The notes under the pieces were generated by a model, which saw nothing but the letters and a program-made list of their open reading frames with translations, did no database searches and was not told the origin of the DNA. Made by a program: the position numbers and the translations under genes. Below, piece after piece: positions 22,081 to 35,199 of a stretch of DNA of 64,000 nucleotides; position 1 is the stretch's first letter, and each line of letters starts with the position of its first letter. The DNA is from Strongylocentrotus droebachiensis (lineage: Eukaryota; Echinodermata; Echinoidea; Camarodonta; Strongylocentrotidae): contig JAVYIG010002119.1 in NCBI GenBank assembly GCA_035222895.1, positions 1 to 64,000 of the forward strand. The letters run 5' to 3'.

Positions 22081-25000
22081 AAAATTGAGTAATAATAATA
22101 ATAGGTTGTACTTATAACTTGACATCATATAATTCAATGCACTTTACAACAGATACAATTGATAAATGCAAGCTAAATGTAGAAAAATTGAGTGGATGAA
22201 ATCTTAAAACTTTGTGAGTGGTCCACATTAGTGAAGTTACATGCATCATAATGATTGTGTCACTTTATTTATAACGTTTTTGTTTTAATTCATAAACATT
22301 TGTAAGCCTTGAAAGTGAAAGCTATTGTATGATGACTGGGAGAAAGGGAAGACAAGTATCTGTTTTCTGCTCAATATTTCAATGGACTTTAAAGAAGTAC
22401 TGTTGAGGTAAAGAAAAGAGAAACAGAGAGAAATGACAATGAATGATACAAGAAACAAAAGATAGAGTGATATACAGAAGGAAAAACATGAAAAGGCACA
22501 AATATAAGAGAAACAATTAAAATGATAAATGGAATATAGAAAGAAAGCTGAAAATCTGGGAAAACCATTACCGGTAATCAAACGAAGTAAAAACATTACA
22601 AGTAGAACAGAACAATGTGATTTGCATAAAGAGAGATTGTCTCTGTCATACCACAAATCATTTTCTGAAAGTAAAAGAAGAAAAAAACAGTCAACTTCTG
22701 GGAACCTTTTCCCCATTTCCGCCACACAAGTGCACCATGATGATAATTGGTTTGTGATAACATATTTATGATAACATTTTGCTTAATTCCCAGGCGATAA
22801 CAAGTGTATTGGGATGACTCACTGCACAGAAATGAACATGATAAGATTCCAAAGGTGAGTGATCTTTCAAATGACTTTCCAGAATTTTCTCTGACAGGTA
22901 CCAGGAACAAAAAAGGAAATCATAGATTAACATGTACATGTAATTGACAAATAAGGAGAGGAATTGATCTTGCACATGCAGTTTCTGAAGCATTTCTTTA
23001 TAAAGAAACACATCAAAGATTGGGTGTTTCAACAAATCAAAACCATTTGCATTTTTTTCTATGTAGATCCAAAGTTATGAAGTTGTTTTGGACTTACGAA
23101 AGTTGTTTCAACTTTGTTTATGAAAATGTCAGGTAATAATTACCCATTTTCCAACACTTCAATTTCACAGAACACTGTTGTGTTTCGAAATAATGTCTGG
23201 AATATTTGGTAACTTGTTTTGAAACAAAAAAAAAGGTCCTTTGCATTCAGCTTTGATGAGGCAACAATGCCACAAATCTATCTTCTGTTAGTTCCGTAGA
23301 TATTAAAATTTATTTAAAAAGTTCAAGTTCATTTCTTAGAAAAATCCTCTTGAAAAGGAATTTTAATTCATATACAGGCTTACCTCTACTTTTATTATAG
23401 TTTAAAAAGATAACTGTGGAAAAGTGATTCGTACGTTAACCAAACAATCAAGGCACTAAATGATTAATTCCATCTCTAATGTACAAATGGGCTTGGTAAG
23501 TGAAACGTGGTTACACCAAAGCTGGCGATCGTTTGTCAACAAGCTATAGCCGTTGTTTTTTCCAGGATTTTTCGGTTTCTTCAAGCTCGGGCAAAGAAAA
23601 CACCGGGAATGGGTCTGAGGAATGTGGCGGGATGTTTAGAAAGAAATCACAGAAATGACCAAATGGTGTCATCTTTGAGAAGTTCGTCTGTGGCAACATG
23701 GGAAGGGTTAAATGAATGTGATGAGTGAGTGAAGGGTGTGTTCAGATACTGGATGATGATGGTGGATGTTGTGTTTACACGGGAGACTTTAATTTGATTC
23801 TCTTCCATTCAAGTATGTACAAATAAGAAAGTGTACTTCCAGATAATTATGAAGGAACTTATCTCCACCACTCTCTGTTTGTTTGTTTGTTTGTTTCTTT
23901 GTTTCTTTCTTTCTTTCTCTCTCTCTCTATTTCTCTCTCCTGATCAATTGATCAATCACCCAGGTTTGATTATACAGTAATGCAATAAATTATTGCATGC
24001 TACACAACCAAACTCTACAAATAATACACAACTACATACATGTACTGGTAGGCCTATAGATTCCTTGATATTTTTGTTTAAAATTTGAATATTGAGTATT
24101 GATCATAGCTTTTGCCATGCTAGAAGAGTGATACAGTGATCATGCCTTCTTGGAATTTCTTTCTACCACTGTTACACATAGCCACTTACTTCACCTGGGT
24201 TGAGAGTAGCAAATCGGATGATTATGAAAAGCTCTTATCGTTACATAAATATAAGTGAGAACAATGTTGGAACTGATGCATTTGTTAAGTCATCGGTCAG
24301 ACTTCTAAGAAAACAGTGCCCTCAGGGATGACATCGGTTGGCGGCACATCAGGCAAAGTACATGGAAAATACAAACAATGAAATGAGGACAGATATAGGC
24401 CTGGTGGTATTTATGAGTAAGATGTGGCCATTAATTTTCACACCAGCTCTTCTTCTCTATTATGTTATCAGAAATGCTTTCATAAAATGATAAATCAAAA
24501 TCAAAATATATTACCATGATAGGCTATCATTTCTATGAGGAAAGACTTGTTTTATCATTCTCTTCCAAATATGAAGGAAAACTCATAAAATTGACGGTAT
24601 GTTCAATATGTGCATAGTATAGCAGGGATATATGCTTAACAGTCTAGTTTACACAGACATGACAAAAAGTATGATTAATGTTTTTTCCATGCATTTGTTT
24701 ATTGTGATAAGAAATCACATCTCTGACAATTTTCTATAACACTAGGCCGTATATCAGTGATAGCTCAGGCAATAATCATGATTATCAATTGATGTGATTT
24801 TGAGAGCAGTAAAAGAGTAGCATCAGAAATCATATTTTCATTTCACTTTCATTCACATCATATTAAAAAAGTAGTAGACACATTGCTACACAAATAGGCT
24901 ACCTTAATCAATACAGGCCATCAAATGAAATACTGAAACATAAGATACACGTTCATGCAGTTATCTTTCTACGAAGAAAGCAAATTTATAGCCAGAGCGA

Positions 25001-25785
25001 ATATTCCTTATTCCCCTGCGGCCGTGTGATACAATGAACATATGTATGTATGGTGGCTTGGCTGACGAAAGGAAAAACAGCTACAATACATTGCTTGCCA
25101 AGGGATAACTCAATCAGGTCCCCATTTATCGGAGCTCTCGTTCTCTCTTTGGATAATTTGATAAGAAGGCAAGCATATCTTGAAGACACATCGCATTGGT
25201 GAAAGAGAGCAAGGTTTATTAAGGATGAGTATACTTTGCCAGTAGATGGGAATGAAGGTAGTTAAATAGATAAAAGATGTTTGAAGAAGGCAATATAATA
25301 AAATAAATATGCACTATGCAATGAATGGGAATAGAGATGTACAATAGCATTACAAATATAATGTACATTGTGCAATTATCATGAATAGATCTACAGATGG
25401 TAATAAATTTCTTTGTCAATTTCTCTTTCTGTACTTCGTTCTTGCGCTGTTATTCAATTGGTTAGACTATAAATTATCTGTGAATGCTATGTATCATAAT
25501 ATATATATAATGAAGCTATATTGAAACTCCTTAGTGAAATACAGCTTTAAAATATAATTGCAACTACAAGAAACTCTTTTTTCACATTTTCATTTCTCAC
25601 ATCTCTTTCCTTTACTATCAATCTGATTTTATCTTGCGTTTTTCTATTCATTGTCACTCAAGCTAGCAGGATCATTGCAAAATATTTGTCATTGGTAAAT
25701 AAACTGCCATCCATTCCCCCAATAATTCCCTTTTACCATTCTCTGTAAGTATCTCCAAGCTCCTCTGCCAATACGTCTTCATTTC
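22081..25785. other. Non-coding AT-rich DNA
   Basis: A short ATAATA run followed by tgcactttacaacagata (22094-22150) resembles the end of a common invertebrate interspersed repeat. A (TTTG)n to (TTTC)n to (TC)n transition lies at 23876-23940. Frames on the minus strand at 22285-22910 are Phe/Ser/Leu-rich and have no recognisable domain. Nothing else seen. Confidence 0.5.
23876..23940 (+). repeat. (TTTG)n/(TTTC)n/(TC)n compound microsatellite
   Basis: Perfect tttg units pass into tttc units and then tc units within 65 bases. Confidence 0.9.
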
Positions 25786-25787
25786 CT

Positions 25788-26270
25788 CCCATCTCCCCTC
25801 ATTCTCTCATCCTATTTCCCTCCCTCCCTCCCTGTCTCTCCCTCATCTCTCCTCCCATTCCCCCCTTTGTTTCTCATTCTCTCTCCCTCCATCCCTATCC
25901 CCCCCTCTCCTTCCCTCATCTCTCCTCCAATCTACCCTCAATCTCTCTCATTCCCTCCTCCTCCCCTGTCCTTCCATCTCCCTTTCTATCCCACATCTCT
26001 CCTCTCGTCTCCCCTCAATATCTCATTCTTTCTTCCTCCCTCCTCCCTTTCCCTCCATCATTCTTGCATTCTCTCTCCCTCCCTCCTCCTCGTCCTCCCT
26101 TTCCCTCCCTCATCTATCCTTCCCTTTTCACTTTTATCCCTCTCTCGTCCTCGTCCTCCCACTCCCACCCTCTCTCACCCTCTCCCTCTCCCTCCTCCTT
26201 CTCTACCTCCCTCTCTCTTGCCTTCCCTCACCTCTCTCCCCATTACCCTTCATTACCTCCGTCCCATATG
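25788..26270 (+). repeat. Polypyrimidine (CCT)-rich tract
   Basis: About 480 bases of nearly uninterrupted C and T, mostly ccctcc, tctcc and ctctc units. The open frames across it encode only Pro/Ser/Leu repeats. A purine-rich counterpart on the same strand starts 0.8 kb downstream. Confidence 0.9.
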
Positions 26271-26589
26271 TTCACCTAGGTACATTTATTATGCCTCCCT
26301 TTCAAACTTTGCCTTCCACTGACCCATTTCCAGGCCATAAACGGCTCGCTTTTTTCCCCTTTCTATCTTCTCCCGAACGAACGAACGACAACGAGAGAGT
26401 CAACATAATTGAGCAATAGACATGAACGACGAGGTTACGCGATGCTAAGGGCCCCTTCCACATCCAGCAGAAGATCCCTGCCTTGTGCCTACACAGTTAG
26501 CAACAGTCAGTGTATCCTTGGAAGTTGTAAGATAAATGATGGTTGTTTTGAAGAATAGTTGCTGGTTGTTTAACCCGACTGCTAAGAAA

Positions 26590-26768
26590 GCATGTGCTTG
26601 TAGGTAAGCAACCAGGGGTGACGGCTTTAACTCCTCTCAGAGGGACTTGGTATTAAGAGGATTATCTCATTTCCACATAGCACTTGCACATTGACTTGGT
26701 TTTTAACCCGGGACCTCCCGGTAAATGAGAACACTGTCCTACCACTGAGCCATCGTGCTTCTTTCACG
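26590..26768 (-). mobile_element. tRNA-derived SINE
   Basis: Read on the minus strand, the head contains TGGCTCAGTGG (complement of 26742-26752), which fits the pol III A box, and GGTTAAAAACC (complement of 26698-26708), a one- or two-base variant of the B box, 33 bases apart. The T-arm-like GGGAGGTCCCGGG lies just before the B box. The sequence then runs on into a non-tRNA body (accaagtccctctgagagga) shared with 44085-44180. No acceptor stem can be formed, so this is a SINE rather than a tRNA gene. Confidence 0.75.
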
Positions 26769-27079
26769 AGTGACAAATATACAAATTTCACATGGAGGGA
26801 AAGCAATGGATTAATACAGAGTTAATCCTAAATCAAACTTTTTAAAGCCTATATGAGAAAGGGTCCATTTATACTTCTTATAACATCCCAGATTCAATTG
26901 AGCCCGAATCCCAGGCTGCCTGAATGTTGCCCCGGTACGAGCGAGTGGGGCGGTCGTCCCTCATATGCCTTCATGTCCCGCTAACCTAGTTCCTACGGTT
27001 TGACGACGTTTGACGATGCACCGACGGAGAAAAATCATCTGCTTCCCCGTAATATGTCTGCGATTCAATCTCATAGGGG

Positions 27080-27700
27080 AAAAGGTGGGTGAGAGGCAAA
27101 GAGAGAGATAAAGAGAGAGAGAGGGAGAGAAAGAGGAAGAGGAAGAGAGAGATAAAGATAGAGGTGGTGAGAGGGAAAGAGAAGGAAAGGACAAGAGGCA
27201 GATTGAGAGTGGGATGGGGAAAGAGATGGAGAGAAGAAGTGAGAGAGAACAGGAGTGGGAGAGAGAAAAGAGAAAAAACAGATACCAAAGGATAGTGAGG
27301 AGAGAGACGGGAACAGAGCAGATGAGAGAAGAAGAGTGTAAAAGAGAACAAGGAATAAAAGGGGATAGAGAGAGATGGGAGATTAGAAAGGGGAGAAAGG
27401 GAGAGAGGAATCAAACAAGAGAAGAATTAGGTAGAGAAGGAAAGGAGGCATAAAGAGAGAAAGAATAAACATAATGAAAGAGAGAGTGGAAAGAGAAAGA
27501 AGCAAATGAAGATGGGAAAAGGGACACTAAAAGGAAAAAACAGAGAGACGAAGAGCGATATGAGGATATGAGAAAAAGATGTATAAGATGACAACTCTAG
27601 TATAGGGGTGAGAGATGAAACTGAGAAAGAAAGAGGTGGCACGAGAGAGATGGAGAGAGGGAAAGATGAGGCAACAGAGAGAGAGCGTGAGAGGAAACGC
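27080..27700 (+). repeat. Polypurine (GA)-rich tract
   Basis: About 620 bases of nearly pure A/G on the plus strand, built from gagaga, gggaaag and gaagaa units. The frames on either strand encode only Arg/Glu/Lys or Ser/Leu/Phe repeats. Confidence 0.9.
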
Positions 27701-28329
27701 ATCAGACAAGGGGGCAGCTGAAGCTAAAAATGGCCGCCTTCGATCGACGCAAATGGCCAAGGTATATGGGTGTTTTCAACCAATGCAGCTCATGCCAACA
27801 TAATTTGATGTTCCCATTTTTTCCACCTGATATACGATTGGAATACAAGATACCACTGCAGTGACTTGCAATCCCACTCCTACACTTTTGTGTTAGTCTT
27901 CCGAATAAATTTTGACACATTGCATCTTACAAATTCAAGTAATATTGAATTAAAAAGAAGGCATGACTGTGTTTTATATCAAAGCTTGTCCAAAAAAATC
28001 ATATCATTTTGGTTGCAGCTTGTCAAAGTTTGTTCACAATAATGACTTTTTTTTATATTTTACATTCATTGTTTTTCTTCTAGGGCAGTACTGTCTGTTC
28101 TTTCTTACAGCTATATTCCACTTGCCGCTTGTAATTGTATGTTGACAAAACCACAATCACATCTATCTATATTCCAGGATGTATTCAATAATTCTGCTGT
28201 CAATTGAGAGAATCAAGACCTTAAATACATTTGACTGAACTGAAAAATCAAAATGATTTTTTTTTTTCCATCTTGCATCGATCTGTCTGAATATTTGGTT
28301 TTGGAGCAATATGATGCAAGAGTAGGTCA

Positions 28330-28510
28330 TTTTTACCCCCTCCTAACACTCCCCCTCCCCTTCTTTCCTCCCCCTTATCCCTCCCCCCTTATCCCTCACC
28401 CCCTCACCTCATCCCTCCCACCCACCTCACCCCTCATCCCTCCCCTACACCCCTCTCCCTCGACACCCCCTCCCTCATCTCTCCCCTTCACCCCTCTCTC
28501 AATCACGCTA
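28330..28510 (+). repeat. C-rich (CCCCTCA)n-like tract
   Basis: Degenerate units of the type cccctcatccct and cacccct repeat for about 180 bases on the plus strand. Confidence 0.8.
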
Positions 28511-28929
28511 CCATCCCATGGGGTGTTCCATCCAGCTCTAACCCAACAACCTCTAGGCGGGATCGAGATGCAAGCTATTTCTCCAAACACAAAATATCTC
28601 GCTTGTGACCGTCACTCCACCAGGTCGTGCCAACATTTTTCTTGGGGATATTTGAAGACATCGCACCTTAATAATTGATTTTCTCTATTTTTCATCATTT
28701 CATCTCCCGGGTCCTACACCACTGCAGGCAAAGTAATCAAACAGAAAGGTACCATGCTTACATGCTTATATGCTCCAAGATGAACAGAATATCTTCTCAC
28801 CTCTGTATATGTCAGTGTGATGTGTTCTGACTTTTGAGAAATCAATTCTATAGAGTATGCTTTAGTTAACCTAGTATCCAAACTTTTAAAGTCTTTCACA
28901 TAAGAGTTGTGATTCAGATTTTCACTAAC

Positions 28930-29165
28930 ATTATCATCATCACTGTGGATGCCAAATATAAAGGTTATTATTATCTTCATTATCGTCATTACCATTGTAA
29001 CTATTGATATAATCATCATCATCATCATAATCAAAAATATCATCATCATTATCATAACTTTAAACTATCACTACCATCATCATCATCATCATCAACATCA
29101 ACACAGTCATCTTCAAAGTCATCATCATCACGGCATCCCCAACACCACCACCATCATCATCATTA
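28930..29165 (+). repeat. (ATC)n/(ATT)n trinucleotide-rich tract
   Basis: Runs of atcatcatc and attatc units with interruptions. The frames give Ile/Met or His/Ser homopolymer-like peptides and are not genes. Confidence 0.88.
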
Positions 29166-32100
29166 TCTTGTTAAAATTACTACCCAAATCATAATCTATA
29201 TCAAGCCAATCAATGCCAAAGCTATGCCAAACTTCACAATGTTAAAATAAGTCACAAATCTGCCCTTGATCATAACCATCTCAAAATATAAACAAACAAA
29301 ACCATCGCTTCTGGTTTTGACTGACAAAATGCTATCAAGACCTATCTATCCAAAACCAAAAAGCTCTATCTGCCCTCCAACATCACCCCCCATAAAAAAC
29401 AAAATAAGGTCTGACTCTAGTCTCACAGTGCCCTAGCCCTCCCCCAGGCCCAATCCAACATTGGTAGCTCGATCCCCGAAACCGCCCCGAACAAATTACT
29501 GGGTAACGTTTAGCGAGGCTCATCTTTCAGTGAGCCGAAACTTGAAGGAGTCCGTAGGGGATCAGAGCTAGGATGCGACACAAATAGAGCCTTTAACTGA
29601 CACGAAGATGCTGCCCTGTTATACGTTTGCAATGACAAGAAACAGGGCAGGTATTTGCACTTCCATATATTATACATTGTATGATATTATATTGTAAGTT
29701 TAGCTGCAAAACCTCACATGTAAGATGAAGTGTGAATATTTGATTGGATCCTGTCCATAGATATGCCTGTTAAAGGCTACATACAGCAATTTTAAATTGA
29801 TCTGTATTTAGAAGTTTTGAATACAGGACAATAATGGTATCCTGTAATACATTACAGTTCCGGTAACTAAAAACAGTAAGTGTCTGTATCTACATGTAAT
29901 GTTATACTGTATTTGTATTTGACTGAATACATAATACATGACACGATTGGACTCAATCTGCATGTACCTTCACAATACAGAGATAGAAATAGAGCAAATG
30001 TAACCCAATATTATTCCATCCTAAAACAATTTGTCGCAACTCTCAACTATGAACTACAGATAATGCACCTTTATTCCTATAATACACAGCATCTCATCGT
30101 TACCTTCTCCATTACTAATGAGTACCCTGCATGATCCTAAACTGGCGCAGAAATCGCATTAAAGCGTCAGTTTCGGCGAGACGGACTGCACCTGCCAAAC
30201 AGTCAACCCATGAGCTTGTATTAACCTATTTTCGATCGGAAAGGAGACATTCGTCCGTAATTTCATCCTTTTTTCTCTCTCTAGACAATGTACTGCTTAA
30301 CCCACAACTCTCCTCACCTACTTATGTCGAATTTAACTGGGAAATTGATTATGGGGAGGGGGAGCGCGGGACGCGAGCGGAAGAGAGGCGGGCTGCGCTT
30401 GAGCAGTTGCTACGTGCGGCATGCGGGGCGCCATGACGAGACGACAAAGGATTGATTAACCCCCCTCCCGCTCCCTCTTAATCGACGAGAATGCATCCTC
30501 TTGAGTGAGAGAGAGTACTCCCGACTGAGACGACATGCAGTGTGGTTGCTTTAAAGGGCGACGAGTTGGAGTAGCCTACACAGTTTGCAAGGAGTGGGAC
30601 GCATGTATTGCACCTCAACATTTGGAGCAAAAATATTTAAAAGGCCATGTAGGACTCAGCATAAAACCTTGTTTTTTTACAAGGAAAATATGAACTGATG
30701 GTCAACTATACTCATCATTCAAAGGTTATAATAGACAGAATAATCATTGAATTTATATAGCATCTTTTCCAGAGCATACAAGGTGCTGTCCCTATAGCTC
30801 AATCAAGAAACTAAGAAGATCTTAAGAGGTACGTTATCAGATGTTTTTTGAAGAAGTCATTTAGCAATACTTTAGAGGCTTCTTTATTGGACCAATCATC
30901 CTTTTTTGTAACTAATATTACCAATTTATGTAATGAAATTCCTAAGCGTTGATGATGCCTTTAAAAGACAGTTATTCCCCGGGGAGAAAATATGCGAAAC
31001 AATGTCAAGCTACGTTAGGCATTGATGAGGAGATGAGCCCCCGCAAACCTCAAACCCTGAAGTGTGATGGCATGATGCAAGGGGGGTTTTAAAGGGAGCA
31101 GCGAAATATCATCATCAAATTGGTTTTGAATCACTTTATAGTAGAGCCCCTTTATGAACCTTCTTTTGGAGGAGGGTTGAACATTGGTTCAATTTATTCT
31201 TTTTCTCAATCATAAAAATAAAAACAATGACAATGATATATAAATTGTAAATTTAGGTGTGTGATTAAGGAAAAATGAAAACTATTACAAAATTGGCAAC
31301 TTTTTTTAAAGCGTAGTCCCCAAAGTATACACAATAGAACAAACGTTGAATACATTACAGAATAAGAACAAAACAAAAGGAAGCAAAAAATATGCAACAC
31401 TTAAAATTATGAATAATAAATAGATTAAGAGCCCTTTAAACTCATCAATGCATCCCTCCCCCTCTCTCCCTCCTAACGCGTGGTCTAGGTGATGACGTGC
31501 TGCCAATGCTCATAGCGTGAATTGCTCCCTGATTAATTCTAATTGCGCCCCAATCCTCGCGGACCCGGTTAGCTGTTCGAGGCACGAACTAGACAAGCGA
31601 CTGGAACGTTTGACGATAGAGCTCATCCGACGCAATCAAGGCATGGTGGATGAACGAATGAGAGTAATCACATTAATCGCCCGCTCTGATTTTGTAGGTG
31701 GGGTTCGTAATCTGGTCGGAGGACAGGGATTTATAAGCGTTTAAGATGAAAGTAATGAATGAATTACTACCCTGCCACTTGAATTATGTTTCAGGGTTGA
31801 TAAGCAAGATTTTCATCAAGTTCAATTCACTGACTTTGCTAAATGCTGAAGTACTTTGGTGCAAAATGGGAGCATATCTATCAATCAATTTAGAATACTT
31901 AATGTCACCTAAATTTCAAATTCTATTTTGACATATTGATTATTCTGTCATCCTTTCTTTCCAAGAAAATAATGAGAGAACGGATGCCTTGTATTACAAG
32001 ATATATGTCAAATCAATAGTGCTCACATCAAATATTCATTATTTCAATATTGAATGGCATACACAAACAGAAAAAGTACTATGTTAACAGGAGATCGTTT

Positions 32101-32897
32101 TTAATTTGCTAGTGAGCAAGAAAGAAATATTCACAAGAAATGATTTAAGTACCAATTCTTTATTTTACTCTTCTTCTTTTTGGAGCTCATATTTAGAATT
32201 TCCAGCTAGATAATTATTGCATCCTTTCTATATTGTCTCAAATGTATGCAGTACACATGTTATGCCATTCCCTATGAAATTATCTAAAATAAGAGTTTGA
32301 CTGAGTATAGGGTGTCCTCATGATTAACAGTGAAAGTCATTAAATCGCTGAAGAGGTTCATCTGATTGGGGATGTAACTTGAAAATTTATTCTTTATTCA
32401 AAATGAATGGGAAAAATTATATGTTTTGGTGAGCTTTCCCTTGCCGTGCTGCAAGTGTCTTCAGACCTACAACAAGATGATTGCAGCCCAGCGAGTGAGA
32501 GCTTACCAAAACATGTCATTTCCCAATGATTGTGCAGACAGAACTAACCATTCAAGTGACATTCGTTCAAAATGAATGAAGAATGAGTACTCTTGTCTAT
32601 AATCCTGACGGATACAGATAAATGGCACAAAGTACCACAAAGATGTTTCACTCTCGAATCTCCTCAAAAAAAATGACACCGCATCAAATAAACCAAACAC
32701 CACAACACTTCAGCATGATCTCAAATTAGCGCCTTGATCATATCGACTTATCGAACCATCTCAAGTCAATATCGACTTAACACACAGCAACGAAGGGGTA
32801 CATTTTAAGCCATATTGCTTAACGCTGAGTAGACATTGACGAGGAGAAGTGCATGCAGAAGACGCAGTGATACTGATAGCGTGGTTGGTATAACCAA
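29166..32897. other. Non-coding DNA with two CpG-richer islands
   Basis: Mostly AT-rich. A CpG-richer island lies at about 30330-30530 and another at 31485-31745. A ttgaatttatatagcatctt segment at 30745-30840 looks like a common interspersed repeat. No gene is supported. Confidence 0.5.
31485..31745. other. CpG-rich island: possible enhancer or cryptic exon
   Basis: This stretch is clearly richer in G, C and CpG than its surroundings. It contains homeodomain-type cores (ctgattaattctaattgcg; atcacattaatcgc) and an open plus-strand frame at 31517-31741 whose centre looks protein-like (SRHELDKRLERLTIELIRR). There is no ATG at the frame start and no family was recognised. Whether it is regulatory or coding cannot be decided from sequence alone. 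Confidence 0.3.
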
Positions 32898-33269
32898 GGC
32901 CGCGTTCATGCTTGATTTTGACGGCCAGAATCAGGCATCTGTTACGTGTTTAGTTTAAAACACGCTTGCGTTCATGCTCACTTTTGTAGAATCACCGAAA
33001 AACGGCTATCACGAACGCCGATCGTAAACTCACAAAAAGATGCGTTTACAATTGTAAACGCGTTTAAATGGGGTCAACGCACTGACCTCTAGTGGGTCTA
33101 CGTAGCATGCACAGTGAAGGTCACACAATGCCACACAAGGAGAATTGCCTGGATGAGCCAGAGAAGTAAGCATGAACAGCTACACCGTGGAACTGCGATC
33201 ACGATGAGCGTTTACGATGAGCGTTTCAGATCGCTCATTCTACCTTCAAAATCAAGCATGAACGCGCCC
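32898..33269. mobile_element. Inverted-repeat element (MITE-like) with GCGTTCATGCTTGATTTTG ends
   Basis: The left end ggccgcgttcatgcttgatt and the right end aatcaagcatgaacgcgccc are inverted repeats of 23 bases with one mismatch. The 372-bp interior is CpG-rich for this window, contains an internal palindrome (gcgtttacaattgtaaacgc) and encodes nothing. No convincing target-site duplication was found. Confidence 0.7.
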
Positions 33270-34340
33270 TAACTCACTTGGGTACAAACAAACAGAGAAT
33301 GTTTCTGTGGGGGGCATCTTGCGTGGAAGGGCACGAAGATTAAACAGAGAACGAGATGGAGGGCTGGAGTATCTAATCAATACGTTATTGAGGTCACAGT
33401 TAGAAGGAAATGAGGTTCTTCGATCGCTGGAAGGTCGTGAGGTGTCGGGTAAAAGGGCTACTCAGCACTTGCCCCTCTTAAATGCCTCTCTTGCCTTCCT
33501 CGTCCAAGTTGCCCCATTTGTTCCAATGGTCCTTTTACAGGGCAAGCAACATTATCGCAAGGGTTCATTACTACATGCAATAGTTTGTACATTAAGTATG
33601 GATTCAAATTTGGAGGGTCTGTGTGCCTAAAGGGCACCAGATTGAATTTTCTTCTTCTTTTTTTTTCTTGGGGGGGGGGGTCTGGGGTTGAAGACCCTAT
33701 GCCCCCATGTCCCCCCATGCATCAGGCCAATGTTAGTAGTAAGCAACGTGAAAATAAAACACAAGGATACAAAGTCTGGCACACCTTCAGTACATACTAA
33801 ACAGGAAAGAAGAATGTGTCCCTTACACCCCCCCCCCCCATCATTTTGTTTGCATGTCACATAATTTTCAGGGCTAGTGCCCCCCCCCCCCTCCACATAT
33901 CACATAAAATCCTAAATCTGCCACTAATTCCAAACACAAAATTGCATTTCACTCTTCATCCTTAGCTCGAACGAGGAACGCTCAACCCTTATGGTTAAAC
34001 CTACTCCACCTTTTATCCTCAATCCTCAATCAAATCAAATTAGCAGGCAAATAGCAAGCAGTCCGTTTCCTTGAACAAATGAAGGAGGAAAATACTCCAT
34101 GGCGCTTGGGAGGTGTTGCTACTGGTAAAAATGTATTAGATTAAAAGGTATGGTGAATGTATGTTTGTCTTGAGGGGGCTTTTAAGGCTGTAGGTTTACG
34201 GAGAAGCAAGTATGGGGAACCTTCTAATATCAGTAATGAATGGGATCAAACCTGGTGTTATTCCAAATGTAATATCTAAGGATGTTTAAGGTATAAATGG
34301 TATCTGCTCTTGTTGAAATACTCCATTTCTACTCCCTTTC

Positions 34341-34343
<3 letters not shown>
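33270..34343. other. Non-coding DNA with C- and G-run repeats
   Basis: A G10 run near 33671-33680 and C runs near 33829-33839 and 33881-33892 lie inside sequence such as gggctagtgcccccc and ctaaatctgccact, which looks like a degenerate interspersed repeat. No gene recognised. Confidence 0.5.
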
Positions 34344-34400
<57 letters not shown>

Positions 34401-34407
34401 CTGTCTG

Positions 34408-34433
<26 letters not shown>
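34344..34433 (+). repeat. (TC)n followed by (TA)n microsatellite
   Basis: About 27 uninterrupted TC units, then tgtctgtctg, then about 12 TA units. Confidence 0.95.
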
Positions 34434-34438
<5 letters not shown>

Positions 34439-35164
34439 CTCTTGATTTTATCTTAATAACTCAAAGCATCTACATGTATCTAGCCCTCTCTCTTTCTCTC
34501 TATCTCTGTCTCTCCCTATCTATCTATTTATCTATAGGAGAACTCTCTATCTTATCTATACTTCTGTGTATCTGATCTGATCATCTTGACATCTATACAT
34601 CTACAATGAATACATTTGTTTCTCAATTTCTCATTCTCCCTTTCCCCCTTCCCTTTCTCCCTCCCTTTCTCCCTCCCTCCCTCTCTCCATCCTCTCCCTC
34701 CTAAGATAAAAGACCAATCTGTTATCTCATAACTGTAGAATACATTTATATCCTTTTCATGAGCTCAATAATAATGCTTTCATGTTATGAGCGCTGCATC
34801 ATTACGAGGCATGTTGGATTATTTACAATTCATACAAAACATACAAAAGCAACTTGAAAGACAAGTCTCGGAAGCGTTTCATATTCCCTACCCACGACAA
34901 TTCTGTCATGTTTGTATTTTTCTCATATTTTGCCTAGCCTGAGTCTGCTTGATTCATGTATCACTTGCATCATCTTGGAGCCACGGTACAATGCACGCAT
35001 CATATCTCATTTCTCAATTACAAACATGTATCTGCTTTTTTATGACCGTCTGTGTTTTTATCTTCCCTCCCTGCTCATTGGATTTCTATTTGCTTCTCTA
35101 TTTTTAGTCTTCATGGCAATCAAATATATTCCATCGCTGATGTATGTCTCCTTTGTGAACCCCC

Positions 35165-35199
<35 letters not shown>

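Noticed and set aside
22285..22910. Minus-strand membrane-protein-like frames
   Set aside because: Phe/Leu/Ser richness is expected from AT-rich, purine-biased plus-strand DNA; no signal peptide plus domain pattern or splice context.
26690..26768. tRNA gene on the minus strand
   Set aside because: A- and B-box-like motifs are present, but no acceptor stem or full cloverleaf can be formed and the sequence continues into a repeat body shared with 44.1 kb; called as a SINE.
28714..29194. Ile/Met- and His-rich frames
   Set aside because: Translation of an (ATC)n/(ATT)n trinucleotide tract.
30748..30840. Possible LINE or SINE fragment (ttgaatttatatagcatctt)
   Set aside because: Similar in style to common interspersed repeats and to 22094-22150, but the alignment is too weak to call a shared family by eye.
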